Source: Planctomycetaceae bacterium (GTDB lineage Bacteria; Planctomycetota; Planctomycetia; Planctomycetales; Planctomycetaceae). Taken from it: a stretch of 36,983 nt of DNA. Numbering within the stretch: the stretch's first letter is position 1; each line of letters begins with the position of its first letter. The DNA is taken from the NCBI GenBank assembly GCA_016795145.1, contig JAEUII010000255.1, positions 1-36,983 of the forward strand, written 5' to 3'. The notes under the pieces are model-generated. The model did no database searches. It was not told where the DNA came from and saw nothing but the letters and a program-made list of their open reading frames with translations. Shown here in pieces: positions 1 through 10,861 of the stretch. Position numbers and translations under genes: made by a program.

Positions 1-463
1 TGGCAAAGCCGCTCAGCCTGGTCGTGGCTGGGTCGTCGTTCTCGCACAGACTCTTGAACCAGATGCGCTGGTCGACTCTCTGGAAGCCGGACGCTTTTAC
101 TCGTCATCCGGAGTAAAGCTGGACCGGATCGCCTGCCACAATGGTCAGTTCGAAGTTCAGGTCGCGGCCGAAGAAGGAGTGACCTACCGTGTCGACTTCA
201 TCGGGACTCTGAAAGGGTTCGACGAAAACTCAACCCCGGCATCCGATGACCCGCTCAAAGCCGACACTCTGACACGCCGCTACAGCGCGGACGTTGGAAA
301 GACACTGAAGACCGTCGACGGTCCCACCGCCGCGTATGAAATCACGGGCAAGGAACTCTACATTCGCGCCGTCGTCACCTCATCGCGCCTTCATCCCAAC
401 CCCTCTGAAGCCGGCGAATTCGAACGCGCCTGGATCCAGCCAGTCGTCCCCGGCAGCAAATAG
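1..463 (+). CDS. C-terminal part of a PHP-domain-like protein (5' end outside window)
   Basis: The reading frame is open from base 2 to the TAA-type stop ending at 463, so only the last ~153 residues are present. The visible part starts with 'GWVVVLAQTLEPDALVDSL' followed by 'RFYSSSGV', and ends with 'RAVVTSSRLHPNP' and 'AWIQPVVPGSK'. This pattern (an 'ALxxALExGxFYxSSGV' segment, a beta-rich stretch, then a 'SSRxHPNP...AWTQPV' tail) is typical of the C-terminus of PHP-type metal-dependent phosphoesterase-like proteins that are common in planctomycetes. The metal-binding histidines of the PHP core would lie upstream and cannot be checked here. The assignment is therefore by resemblance of the tail only. 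Confidence 0.6.
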   Translation, partial: GKAAQPGRGWVVVLAQTLEPDALVDSLEAGRFYSSSGVKLDRIACHNGQFEVQVAAEEGVTYRVDFIGTLKGFDENSTPASDDPLKADTLTRRYSADVGKTLKTVDGPTAAYEITGKELYIRAVVTSSRLHPNPSEAGEFERAWIQPVVPGSK

Positions 464-487
464 CTGGCCGGTGTTGAATTGTCTTCG

Positions 488-544
488 GGCAACTCTACCT
501 GTTCTGGCGAGCGCTATGCGTCAGCTTCCGGGTATGAGATGCGT
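488..544 (+). repeat. 57-bp dispersed repeat, copy 1
   Basis: Aligns without gaps to 895-951, with about 49 of 57 bases identical; the core is 'TTCTGGCGAGCG'. The copies bracket a 350-bp spacer rich in hairpins. Neither copy has a credible gene. Confidence 0.7.
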
Positions 545-635
545 TGATGAGCAACGCATTTGTAACCACTAATGATCACTAATGAACTCTAATCAAGCAC
601 AAGACAACCTGATCTGACTTCCTGCCAGCGATTCA

Positions 636-872
636 AGCCCAGCGGGCTGACACACCCCCTGCCGGGGTCGTCAGGCCCCGGTTCCTGGCCCCGGTTCCTC
701 AAAGGCCCGGAGGGCCGACACATGACAAAAAATGGGTGACGGAAATGATCGCAGACGGTCGTGGCGATAGCCGTCGCTTTCCTCTTCTTCTTCTGGTTCT
801 TTCGGCCCGTCTCATTCATCCGATTCGGTGTGGAATGCTCGGTGTAGTGTACCGGCCGGCTGACACCGGCCG
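636..872. repeat. Cluster of short GC-rich hairpins (REP-like) in the 464-968 spacer
   Basis: The 505-base stretch between the PHP-like gene and the next gene has no convincing coding sequence. It holds small perfect inverted repeats: AGCCC/GGGCT (636-640, 644-648), CCCC/GGGG (656-659, 664-667), GGCCC/GGGCC (704-708, 712-716) and CGGCCGG/CCGGCCG (853-859, 866-872). Three of them carry or adjoin a variant of 'GCTGACAC' or 'GCCGACAC'. This is typical of palindromic intergenic repeats in planctomycetes; the function is unknown. Confidence 0.55.
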
Positions 873-894
873 CTCGCCATGGCATTTGTTTTCA

Positions 895-951
895 GGCAAC
901 TCCACCGGTTCTGGCGAGCGGGATGCGGCAGCTTCCCGGTATGCGATTCGT
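895..951 (+). repeat. 57-bp dispersed repeat, copy 2
   Basis: Second copy of the repeat at 488-544. It ends 17 bases from the stop codon of the minus-strand ADP-ribosylglycohydrolase gene and so lies just outside its 3' end. Confidence 0.7.
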
Positions 952-968
952 ACGTGAACCCTAAAAAC

Positions 969-2081
969 TCAATACGGCGGCAACGTCCGCCGGAAGCCGT
1001 GGAAGAGAACGAGCGGGAGAAACAGAAATACGTTTCTCAGGAACCGAAGAGACCAGTTGTCGGAAAGCACACTGTTTGGCAAAGTTATCCGACTCTCAAA
1101 CATGCCGGACACAAACTCTGGTCCCGGCGTACACCCAAACAGTCCCGACGCGAATACCGCAGGAATCTTCGATGCTCCAACAGAGGCTCCCACAATTCCA
1201 CCAGTGATTGCCGCTGTTGTATCAGCGTCACCGCCACATTCGATGACACAACGGATCGCCGACTCAAAGTCGTGAGGAAATGACAGCCACGCGTGGATGC
1301 AAACGGGAACGGTATGGTTGATGTACCCCGTTACTCCGTTTGCCAGCCCCAGCGAAATCGCAAAGTCCTGACTTGACTGCTTCGAATCAACTGATTGCAC
1401 AGTCTTCGCAAGCAACGACAACAATTCTGTGGCCTCTGCAGGAAGATGCTGCATCACAGTCTCAAGGAATCGTTGACCAGTGATGTAGCGGTCTCGAACC
1501 GCAAGATGGGCGGCTAATGCAACAACGAGAGCACCATATTCGGCTTTTGGATCCGAGTGCGTCATGCGGGTCGAACATCGAACGAACGCCTTCAGAGCCT
1601 CGATGTCATCGATGACCACACCAAGGATCGGTGCTCTCATCGCCGGACCGTTCCCGGCGGAGAAAACTCCGCTGCTGGCCGGCGACCAGCCAAGCCAGAG
1701 TTTCAAAATGGATCGCAGTGTCGCAAATCCCACTCCTGCCGGAATTGAAGCCAGCCACCACTTCAACTGTTTGGCGAGAACAGTTTCGAAGCGACCGATG
1801 TCGAAGTGTTCCAACCGATCCGATGATCTGCCGGAATCGCCCGTCACTTCCTCTGTACGTTTGCGTGACCAAAGTAACGCCGCCGCAGTCATGATTGCAT
1901 GGTCTGTGTCATCGGACACCATGCCTCGCCCAAAGAAGAAGCGGTATCGATCCGGAGGACCCAGCATTCGCTTCGCGCGTCGCGGAGTCAAGCCTTCATA
2001 CGGCAAGCCCAGCGCATCGCCAACGGCTGTTCCCAGCAGGCACCCATGAATCGAATCTGTTGGTGAATCCCAGTCGATCAT
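969..2081 (-). CDS. ADP-ribosylglycohydrolase (DraG/ARH family)
   Basis: Predicted hydrolase that removes ADP-ribose from proteins or other acceptors, with two divalent metal ions in an all-helical fold. The 370-residue product shows the family motifs in order: 'GDALGLPYEG' (21-30), 'SDDTD' (56-60, the first metal-ligand motif), 'GNGPAMRAPILG' (143-154), and 'GGDADTTAAITGG' (283-295, the second metal-ligand motif). All the acidic metal ligands appear to be kept, so it should be active. The start at 2081 (MIDWDSP) is chosen because GGGAGG lies six bases upstream; an in-frame ATG 57 bases earlier adds a poorly supported N-terminus. It lies 445 bases downstream of the EF-G gene on the same strand, but a terminator-like hairpin separates them. 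A degenerate relative is encoded at 32222-33025. The substrate cannot be predicted. Confidence 0.88.
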   Translation of the reverse strand: MIDWDSPTDSIHGCLLGTAVGDALGLPYEGLTPRRAKRMLGPPDRYRFFFGRGMVSDDTDHAIMTAAALLWSRKRTEEVTGDSGRSSDRLEHFDIGRFETVLAKQLKWWLASIPAGVGFATLRSILKLWLGWSPASSGVFSAGNGPAMRAPILGVVIDDIEALKAFVRCSTRMTHSDPKAEYGALVVALAAHLAVRDRYITGQRFLETVMQHLPAEATELLSLLAKTVQSVDSKQSSQDFAISLGLANGVTGYINHTVPVCIHAWLSFPHDFESAIRCVIECGGDADTTAAITGGIVGASVGASKIPAVFASGLFGCTPGPEFVSGMFESRITLPNSVLSDNWSLRFLRNVFLFLPLVLFHGFRRTLPPY

Positions 2082-2424
2082 TTCTGCCTCCCTGTGCCGC
2101 AAACACTGCCGCTCATCACGTTGCATCACGGCCTGCATCTATACCATGGCGTGCGCAAGAATACGACGGGGCTTCCCGAATGACAATGCTGAGGTTCGCC
2201 ACCACGGGGCTTGAACCTGCGGGGCGATGATCGTCAGGATCTCAGCTAAATGCGGGCGAGCCGCTATGGTGGCCTACTCAATGCGCGATCCATGTTCTGG
2301 TCTCGATTATCGCTCAGCGGGGACCAGCCCGCGTCGGGGCGAAATCAATCGCATGCGCTGGATGCCTCGTCGTCCGCCTTAGAGAGCGTGAAGAATGTCA
2401 TTCCCATTTCTGCCACAACAAACA

Positions 2425-2478
2425 CGCCCAGGTGTTTTGGAACGATGGAATCGATCCATTGTCCCCAACACCTGGGCG
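2425..2478 (-). terminator. Stem-loop terminator downstream of the EF-G gene
   Basis: A perfect 12-bp inverted repeat (CGCCCAGGTGTT at 2425-2436 and its complement at 2467-2478) encloses a second 5-bp hairpin (ATGGA/TCCAT, 2445-2449 and 2455-2459). It begins 48 bases past the EF-G stop. On the minus strand it is followed by a moderately T-rich run (TGTTTGTTG) rather than a pure U-tract. The rest of 2082-2526 shows nothing recognisable. Confidence 0.55.
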
Positions 2479-2526
2479 GTTTCGTTCAAGACAAGAACAG
2501 TTCAGCAACGGGCTTGTCCAATGCCG

Positions 2527-4635
2527 TCAGCCAACAGAAGCACCTTGACCACTTCGGGCTCGTCGATAACAGCAGAACTCCATCGTGAACTGTCCCTGGC
2601 CCTGAGTCAGGCTGCGAAGTTCGCTCGCGAAATGAAACATCTCGCTCAGAGGAACTTCTGCCTCAATCAGGCAGGTTTCGCCACGCTGTTCCGTGCTGGT
2701 GATCAGACCTCGCTTGCGTCCCAGCTGGCCATTCACGGCCCCCTGAAACTGCTGCGGGATCTCAATCTCCACATTCATCACAGGCTCCAAGAGTTCCATG
2801 GCGGCCCGAGGAAGAATGACGTTTCGCATAGCTTCACGAGCACACAGCCGGAACGCCAGGTCAGACGAATCCTGTTCGTGGTACGAACCGTCACGGAGGA
2901 CAATTCGTAACCCAACCACATCAAATTCGCCCAGTGGGCCTTTCTTCAGTTCCTCCTGAAATCCCAGCCGGATCGCGGGGATATACTCACGAGGAATACA
3001 TCCGCCCCGAGTCTCATCGATGAACTCAAAGGTCGTCTCTGATGATTCCGGCAGCGGCTCCATGATTCCGCGAATCTGACCAAACTGGCCAGGGCCGCCG
3101 GTCATCTTGCGAAACATGTAGTCGAATTCCACAGCCTTCGTCGGACGCTGTCGACAGGCCACTCGCGGTGTTCCGGTGAGACATTCACACTGATAGTCTC
3201 GCTGCAGCTTTTCGAGATACACATCGAGATGCAGCTGCCCCATGCCGGCAATCAACGTCTCACCCGTCGCCGGATCCGAGAGGACTCGGAACGTCGGGTC
3301 TTCGCGCCGGAATGCTTCCAGAGCCTTTGCCAGTCGAGGAGCGTCGTTGCGATCGACCGGTGCAATCGCCAGTCGAAGCACGGGCTCCGGAACATACATG
3401 GACTCCAGCTGACATTCGATGCCGTCTCCACAAATCGTCGCGCCGGACGGAGCGTCGATGCCAACAACGCCGATGAGATCACCAGCGTCTGCAGTATCGA
3501 CATCTTCTCGTTCGGACGCATGAATCCGCACGAGCCTGCTGATCCGGACAAGACGCCCCGTCTGTGAAAGACGATACGTCTGGCCTCGAACAACGCGACC
3601 CTGGTAGATTCGCAGAAACGTCAGCTGTCCAAATGGTTCCACGACGGTTTTGAACGCCATGGAAACCATCGGACGCTGCGTCTCAGGAGCCAGCTCCACT
3701 CGAGCCTCTTCCTGAGTTCGGTCGGCCCCGAACTTCGGTCTGCCGGAGGACTCAACCGGAACACGCTGATCGTACGCCCAGACTTTGCGGTCCGCAGGGC
3801 TGGGGAGATAACGCGTAATTGCCGTCAGAACTTCCTGCACACCTTTGTTGCGGAACGCACTGCCGAACAGAACGGGAGTGATCTGATGGGCGAGTGTCGC
3901 TCGTCGGATAACGCTTTGGATCTGCTCAGCGGAGGGAACTTCCTCATTCACCAGGCAAGCCAGCAACTGGTCATCAAACTGGGACAACCGTTCCAGCATC
4001 GCCTGTCGTGCGGTGAACGCCATGGAAGTCAGCTGTTCCGGAATCGGAGCGCGAACCACGGTCTCACCGTACATGCCTTCGAAACGGATCTGTTGCATCT
4101 CAATCAGGTCGATGAGTCCTTCGAAGGATTCACCAGAACCGATCGGAAGCTGCACCGGGACAGCGACTGTGTGAAGTCGAGTCTCGATCTGCCGGACTAC
4201 ACGTTCCGGGGCCGCGCCCGCTCGGTCCATCTTGTTGATGAACGCAATCCGAGGCACACCGTAACGCTTCATCTGTCGATCGACAGTCAAAGACTGACTC
4301 TGCACACCGCCGACGGCGCACAGAACGAGGATGGCCCCATCGAGTACTCGCAGACTTCGTTCGACTTCCACGGTAAAGTCGACATGGCCCGGTGTATCGA
4401 TAATGTTGATGCGATGATCGTTCCACTGTACCTGAGTCACCGCGGACGAAATCGTGATGCCTCGCTGAATTTCGATCGGATCGAAGTCCATCGTCGCCGC
4501 CGCACCGCGACCTTTGACATCGCCCATGCGATGAATGCGACCACAGTAGAACAAAACTCGTTCGGTCAGAGTCGTCTTGCCGGAATCGATGTGAGCGGAG
4601 ATACCAACGTTGCGTAAATTGTGAATGCGGGACAT
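2527..4635 (-). CDS. fusA: Elongation factor G paralogue, spdEFG1/mitochondrial EF-G1-like
   Basis: Translational GTPase of 702 residues, the usual length for EF-G, expected to drive ribosomal translocation in the cytoplasm. The GTPase motifs are intact: 'AHIDSGKT' (14-21), 'RGITI', 'DTPGH' and 'NKMD'. A later 'GGPGQFGQI' stretch belongs to domain IV, and the protein ends in the usual EF-G C-terminus. Standard bacterial EF-G has Ala in 'HIDAGKT'; Ser here, together with 'RVLFYCGRIHRMGDVKG', matches the mitochondrial EF-G1 / spdEFG1 group known from planctomycetes, spirochaetes and deltaproteobacteria, where translocation and recycling are split between paralogues. The start MSRIHN is chosen because AAAGGA lies six bases upstream; an ATG 30 bases earlier has no such site. 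A strong terminator stands 165 bases upstream on the same strand, so the gene probably has its own promoter. Confidence 0.93.
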   Translation of the reverse strand: MSRIHNLRNVGISAHIDSGKTTLTERVLFYCGRIHRMGDVKGRGAAATMDFDPIEIQRGITISSAVTQVQWNDHRINIIDTPGHVDFTVEVERSLRVLDGAILVLCAVGGVQSQSLTVDRQMKRYGVPRIAFINKMDRAGAAPERVVRQIETRLHTVAVPVQLPIGSGESFEGLIDLIEMQQIRFEGMYGETVVRAPIPEQLTSMAFTARQAMLERLSQFDDQLLACLVNEEVPSAEQIQSVIRRATLAHQITPVLFGSAFRNKGVQEVLTAITRYLPSPADRKVWAYDQRVPVESSGRPKFGADRTQEEARVELAPETQRPMVSMAFKTVVEPFGQLTFLRIYQGRVVRGQTYRLSQTGRLVRISRLVRIHASEREDVDTADAGDLIGVVGIDAPSGATICGDGIECQLESMYVPEPVLRLAIAPVDRNDAPRLAKALEAFRREDPTFRVLSDPATGETLIAGMGQLHLDVYLEKLQRDYQCECLTGTPRVACRQRPTKAVEFDYMFRKMTGGPGQFGQIRGIMEPLPESSETTFEFIDETRGGCIPREYIPAIRLGFQEELKKGPLGEFDVVGLRIVLRDGSYHEQDSSDLAFRLCAREAMRNVILPRAAMELLEPVMNVEIEIPQQFQGAVNGQLGRKRGLITSTEQRGETCLIEAEVPLSEMFHFASELRSLTQGQGQFTMEFCCYRRARSGQGASVG

Positions 4636-4799
4636 GACAAGTCCTTTCGCGCAGGGCGGCCGCAACCCTTCAGCGCAGCCGCAACCGGAACACCTGGAAT
4701 GGAAAGCCAGTCAACTGCAGCAGTGCAGTGAGGCACGGAGTCTTCAGAATTGCGAGTTCAGAAAGGCGACTCGCCGACTCGAACGCGAAACGGGCGCAG

Positions 4800-4825
4800 A
4801 AAAAAGCCCGGCGATGATGCCGGGC
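4800..4825 (-). terminator. Rho-independent terminator (minus strand)
   Basis: A perfect 7-bp GC stem (GCCCGGC 4806-4812, GCCGGGC 4819-4825) with a six-base loop is followed on the minus strand by six T residues (4805 down to 4800). It begins nine bases after the stop of a possible small gene at 4834-4992 and lies 165 bases upstream of the EF-G start. It either ends that small gene or acts as an attenuator in an EF-G leader. Confidence 0.85.
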
Positions 4826-4833
4826 GGAACTGA

Positions 4834-4992
4834 TCAGTCAGCCAGTCCGGTCATCATTCGCGCGCGAGCGGCGAAGACAGCAATGAGGCTCGGTCCTCCG
4901 CAGACCGGAAGCCGCAAACTGTGATCAGGCTGAATGTGAGTCTCATAAGGCACCTGTGAAACGGGTGAATGAACAATCACCGCGACACTCAT
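4834..4992 (-). CDS. Possible small protein of 52 aa (58 aa from an upstream GTG)
   Basis: On the minus strand an open frame runs from ATG at 4992 to TGA at 4834. The product starts MSVAVIVHSPVS and ends RARMMTGLAD, with a central 'LPVCGGPSLIAVFAARAR'. A stronger Shine-Dalgarno-like GAGGAA lies just before an in-frame GTG at 5010, which would give 58 residues. The best support is position: the stop is nine bases from a textbook terminator, which would otherwise have no gene to end. I recognise no family. It could instead be a leader peptide for the EF-G gene, or chance. The remainder of 4636-5171 shows nothing else. Confidence 0.4.
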   Translation of the reverse strand: MSVAVIVHSPVSQVPYETHIQPDHSLRLPVCGGPSLIAVFAARARMMTGLAD

Positions 4993-5171
4993 TTCGGCGA
5001 TCAGGTTCACGCTTCCTCAACAACTTTTTTTCAAATGCGGTTTGACCTGCGCGGTCAGGTTTTCGATAACTTGCTCTGTTGCCTGCGAGTCCGGCGGACG
5101 CGGCCGGAGGAGATCTTTTCCACATCTCAGATTTCACTTCAGAAATCCGGGACTTCAGACTGGAGTTGGTT

Positions 5172-6329
5172 ATGGCTGGTGTTCGAGTCCTCGTGGGCAC
5201 AAAAAAGGGAGCCTTCATCCTGACCTCCGATGAGGCTCGCAAGAAGTGGGATGTAGCCGGTCCATTCTTCGGTGGCTGGTCGATCTACCACATGAAGGGC
5301 TCACCCGCTGACCCGAACCGCATCTACGTGTCGCAGTGCAGTGACTGGTTCGGACAGATCATTCAGCGGTCGGATGATGGCGGCAAAACATGGTATCAGC
5401 CCGGCGGTGAAGTGAAGATTGATTTCACCGGCCAGCCGGCTGGTGCCAGCAACAAGTTTGTCTATGAAGGCGATCCGGGGCAGCATCAGTGGTACGACGG
5501 AACTCCGCATCCCTTTGAATTCAAACGCGTGTGGCACGTTGAACCTCATCCGAAGAACCCGGACATCGTGTATGCCGGCGTCGAAGATGCGGCCCTGTTC
5601 AAGTCGACAGACGGAGGGGTTTCGTGGAAGGAACTTCCCGGCCTTCGCCAGCAGCGCAGTGCGGAATGGGCTCCTGGAGCAGGTGGCCTTGGCCTGCACA
5701 CGATTCTGATTGATCCGAACAATCCGAATCGCATGTACGGAGCAATCTCAGCGGCCGGAGCGTTTCGTTCGGATGACGCAGGTGAATCCTGGAAGGTGAT
5801 CACGAAGGGATTGAAGTCTCAGTACATCCCTGACCCGAATACTGAGATCGGCTACTGCGTTCATCGACTCGCCATGCATCCCTCGCGGCCTGATGTTGTC
5901 TTCATGCAGCTTCACTGGAACGTGATGAGGACCGACAATGCGGGCGAACTGTGGACAAACATCGGCGAAGGACTACCGAGTGATTTTGGCTTCCCGGTCG
6001 AAGTCCATGCGCACGAACCTAACACCGTCTACGTAATCCCGATCAAGAGCGACTCAGAGCATTATCCACCGGAAGGCAAGCTCCGCGTCTATCGCAGCCG
6101 CACGGGCGGAGGCAACTGGGAAGCTCTGACCAACGGACTTCCTCAGCAGGACTGTTACGTCAACATTCTTCGCGACGCGATGTCACACGACACGCTCGAC
6201 AGCTGCGGCATCTACTTCGGCACAACGGGCGGACAGGTCTATGTGTCTCCGGACGGAGGCGATCACTGGCAGGCCATCGTTCATGATCTTCCCGCAGTGC
6301 TGTCCGTAGAAGTTCAGACGCTGAAATGA
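5172..6329 (+). CDS. BNR/WD40/YVTN-like beta-propeller (sialidase-fold) protein
   Basis: A 385-residue protein beginning '[17 protein letters not shown]' with repeated Asp-box-like blades: 'SDDGGKTW', 'STDGGVSW', 'SDDAGESW', 'TDNAGELW', 'SRTGGGNW' and 'SPDGGDHW'. Such S/TxDxGxxW repeats mark BNR propellers, as in sialidases and VPS10-type domains. No signal peptide is seen, so it is probably cytoplasmic. The catalytic arginine triad of true sialidases was not identified, so enzymatic activity should not be assumed. The start at 5172 has GGAG six bases upstream; an earlier in-frame ATG at 5079 lacks support. The stop overlaps the start of the next gene (ATGA), so the two are translationally coupled. 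Members of this family often lie next to MoaD/ThiS-like genes, as here. Confidence 0.88.
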   Translation: MAGVRVLVGTKKGAFILTSDEARKKWDVAGPFFGGWSIYHMKGSPADPNRIYVSQCSDWFGQIIQRSDDGGKTWYQPGGEVKIDFTGQPAGASNKFVYEGDPGQHQWYDGTPHPFEFKRVWHVEPHPKNPDIVYAGVEDAALFKSTDGGVSWKELPGLRQQRSAEWAPGAGGLGLHTILIDPNNPNRMYGAISAAGAFRSDDAGESWKVITKGLKSQYIPDPNTEIGYCVHRLAMHPSRPDVVFMQLHWNVMRTDNAGELWTNIGEGLPSDFGFPVEVHAHEPNTVYVIPIKSDSEHYPPEGKLRVYRSRTGGGNWEALTNGLPQQDCYVNILRDAMSHDTLDSCGIYFGTTGGQVYVSPDGGDHWQAIVHDLPAVLSVEVQTLK

Positions 6330-6628
6330 GCGACGTCCGAGTCCAATTGCCGTTCCACCTGCAGAATCTTGCCCGAGTCGGATCGGAGATCGTCATAACG
6401 GTCTCCGATCCCGTCACGGCCGACAGCATTCTGGACGAAGTGGAACGCCGCTACCCGATGCTCTGCGGAACCATCCGTGACCATGTGACAAAGAAACGCC
6501 GGCCGTTCCTGAGGTACTTCGTGTGCCAAAAGGACTTCTCTCACCGCCCGACCGACGAAGAACTTCCGGATGCTATCAAGGCCGGAAACGAACCCTTCAT
6601 CGTCTGGGGCTCCCTCTCCGGCGGCTAA
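6326..6628 (+). CDS. MoaD/ThiS-family ubiquitin-like protein ending in Gly-Gly
   Basis: A 100-residue protein with the beta-grasp pattern of MoaD/ThiS: '[13 protein letters not shown]' at the N-terminus, a '[14 protein letters not shown]' helix, and a C-terminus '[10 protein letters not shown]'. A terminal Gly-Gly is the feature used by MoaD, ThiS and ubiquitin-like modifiers, where it is adenylated and made into a thiocarboxylate or conjugated. The ATG overlaps the stop of the BNR gene by four bases. No adenylyltransferase (MoeB/ThiF), MoaE or ThiG is encoded nearby, so a role in molybdopterin or thiamine synthesis is not supported by context. A sulfur-carrier or protein-modifier role linked to the BNR partner is inference. 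Confidence 0.85.
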   Translation: MSDVRVQLPFHLQNLARVGSEIVITVSDPVTADSILDEVERRYPMLCGTIRDHVTKKRRPFLRYFVCQKDFSHRPTDEELPDAIKAGNEPFIVWGSLSGG

Positions 6629-6999
6629 AGTCGCGGTTCGCTCCGCCGAACCAGGCGCCCTTCACCAGCACGGAACGACCAAACGACGCGCGATCCAACC
6701 AACCACTCTCCCCACCTGCGCAGCAGTGCGGGGAACAGACTTAGCCAGCGCGGGACTCGGTGGGCTCACGCCCAACCGCTCGCCTTCTCTTCTGATTCGG
6801 TTCCACAGGAACAAACGTCGTGCGGTTCGCTCCGCTCCAAAGTCGCGGTTCGCTCCGCCGAACCAGGCGCCCTTCACCAGCGCGGAACGACCAAACGACG
6901 CGCGATCCAACCAACCACTCTCCCCACCTGCGCAGCAGTGCGTGAATCGACGCAGCCAGCGCGGGACTCGGTGGGCTCACGCCCAACCGCTCGCCTTAC

Positions 7000-9117
<2,118 letters not shown>

Positions 9118-9166
9118 AATCATTTTCCGAGGCAACAGGAAGTTTCATCCGCTTCGACAATTCCAG

Positions 9167-10786
9167 TCAGCGAGGTGCTTCCCGCAGCAAGACTCCCAGT
9201 CCAAATGTGTCTTCAAACAACGAGGTTTTCTGACGCAACTCCATGCGTTCCAGCGACAGATCGCCCGCAAGGTTGGTCACCGTCAGAACAAGTCTCTGTT
9301 TCTCGATCGAACATTCAATATCACGAATTCGCTGAGTCCCAGTGTGGTCCAGTGCCACGGCGACTCGCAGCAGCCCTGCCAGACGCGACACGATCACTCG
9401 ACTGTCCCGATCCAGCCTCGCAAAGAACTCATGCGTTGGCTTAGGTGCGGCACGCCGATGGTACCGCGCGATCAAAGCGACCAGCTGATGGTCCAGCGAG
9501 TTCAAGCCGAACAGCTCGCTGTTCATGATCAGATAGTACGAATGCTTGTGGTAACCCGACAGCCCGACGAACAAGCCAGTCTCGTAGAGCAGGGCGGCTG
9601 TGTACAACAGCGTCTCACAGCGAACATCCATGCGATGCTCTGACTGCAGTGCTCGAAACAGCTTGCGAGCCAGTTCGGCCACGTGACGTGCATGTGGCAG
9701 ATCGACCTGGTACTTTCGAGCCAGCTCAACGGCCGAGTTGATGATCTGCTCACAGAAATCCGCGGACCAGTCATTCGTCCGCAACATTCCCTGAAGCAGC
9801 GCGTCGCGGAGATTGAAACCGGTGATCAGCACGTGCTGAGTATTCAGAAGCTGAGCCAATCGCAGGTTGGCGAGCAGCGCGGGGACCAGCGTCTCGGCCT
9901 GCGACATCTCGATGTGATACTTCTGCATGATGCGGTCGACGGTCAGCGACAGCAGCTTGTTTGTCAGCTTCTCAATCTCCGTGACCGGGATGCGTGTCAA
10001 ACCGGACTTCTGAAGATCGATGCCCAGGAGCTTTGCCGCAAATCGCATGTCGCCACCCAGAGCGACAAGCTCCACCGAGCGGCCTTTTGGAATCACGTCC
10101 AGCAGAGGCTCCACCGTTCGGTCGATCTGACCAATCATGATCGATCCAGCGCGACTTCGAACTGCCTGAGACTGCAGCACGAGCTGCTGAAGACGCAGCG
10201 AGCCCAGGCGATACGGCTGAGCATGGACGATGTCCTTGCCTTTCAGCACAAGAACTTCCGTGTTCCCGCCACCGACTTCGGCAACCACAGTCGTGGCGTC
10301 GGACAACACAGCGTCTTCCTGCAGCAGAGGACGCACGCCCAGATAAGTCACTCGCGAAATTTCCGCATCGTCAATCAGCTCAACAGCGAATCCTGTGGCG
10401 ATGTAGATGCGGTCAAGAACCTCCAGTCGGTTGGTCGCCTCACGAACCGCGCTGGTCGCGATCACTCGAATGTGCTTCGGATCGGAGCACTGATATTCCT
10501 TCAGCTTACGACGGTAGCTTCGAAGAACTCGAATACACTCCTGCAGAGTCTTCTTCTGGATTTCTCCGGTGGTGAACGTGTCTTTTCCCAGACTGACGCC
10601 ACGCACCAGCTGTTCCAGCACGCGAACAGACGGACTTCCATCACTCTCGCCAATCGCCATTCGAATGGCAGACGTTCCGAGTTCGATGACAGCCAGTGGA
10701 AACACCTGGGTGCTGCGCACAGGCTCCGTCACAGGTTCCACTCGCACCGGGTTCTCCGGTCGGCTCACTTCATTTCCCGCAGACAT
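9167..10786 (-). CDS. ppx: Exopolyphosphatase / pppGpp phosphohydrolase (Ppx/GppA family) with C-terminal HD-like domain
   Basis: Predicted to release phosphate from polyphosphate ends or to hydrolyse pppGpp. The 539-residue product has the ASKHA-type fold of the family: 'AVIELGTSAIRMAIG' (phosphate-1 loop), 'VIATSAVREATN', and 'VAEVGGGNTEVLVL' (phosphate-2 loop). A second half with 'HARHVAELARKLF', 'LLYETGLFVG' and 'HKHSYYLI' resembles the HD-like helical domain of long Ppx proteins. 'AALLYETG' stands where an HD pair would be expected, so the metal site may be altered. It lies between a ROK kinase and ppk1, all on the minus strand with gaps of 75 and 49 bases. The ppk1 context favours a polyphosphate role over a pure GppA role. 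Confidence 0.92.
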   Translation of the reverse strand: MSAGNEVSRPENPVRVEPVTEPVRSTQVFPLAVIELGTSAIRMAIGESDGSPSVRVLEQLVRGVSLGKDTFTTGEIQKKTLQECIRVLRSYRRKLKEYQCSDPKHIRVIATSAVREATNRLEVLDRIYIATGFAVELIDDAEISRVTYLGVRPLLQEDAVLSDATTVVAEVGGGNTEVLVLKGKDIVHAQPYRLGSLRLQQLVLQSQAVRSRAGSIMIGQIDRTVEPLLDVIPKGRSVELVALGGDMRFAAKLLGIDLQKSGLTRIPVTEIEKLTNKLLSLTVDRIMQKYHIEMSQAETLVPALLANLRLAQLLNTQHVLITGFNLRDALLQGMLRTNDWSADFCEQIINSAVELARKYQVDLPHARHVAELARKLFRALQSEHRMDVRCETLLYTAALLYETGLFVGLSGYHKHSYYLIMNSELFGLNSLDHQLVALIARYHRRAAPKPTHEFFARLDRDSRVIVSRLAGLLRVAVALDHTGTQRIRDIECSIEKQRLVLTVTNLAGDLSLERMELRQKTSLFEDTFGLGVLLREAPR

Positions 10787-10861
10787 AACCGTACTTCATT
10801 TCACATGGTCGTTCAGAGAAGGCTCAGAGGATTTGTTGCCGCGATGTTAGATCGTCGAGAC

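Noticed and set aside
3886..4617. 243-codon plus-strand frame inside the EF-G region
   Set aside because: Antisense to the GTPase domain of EF-G; no domain pattern of its own.
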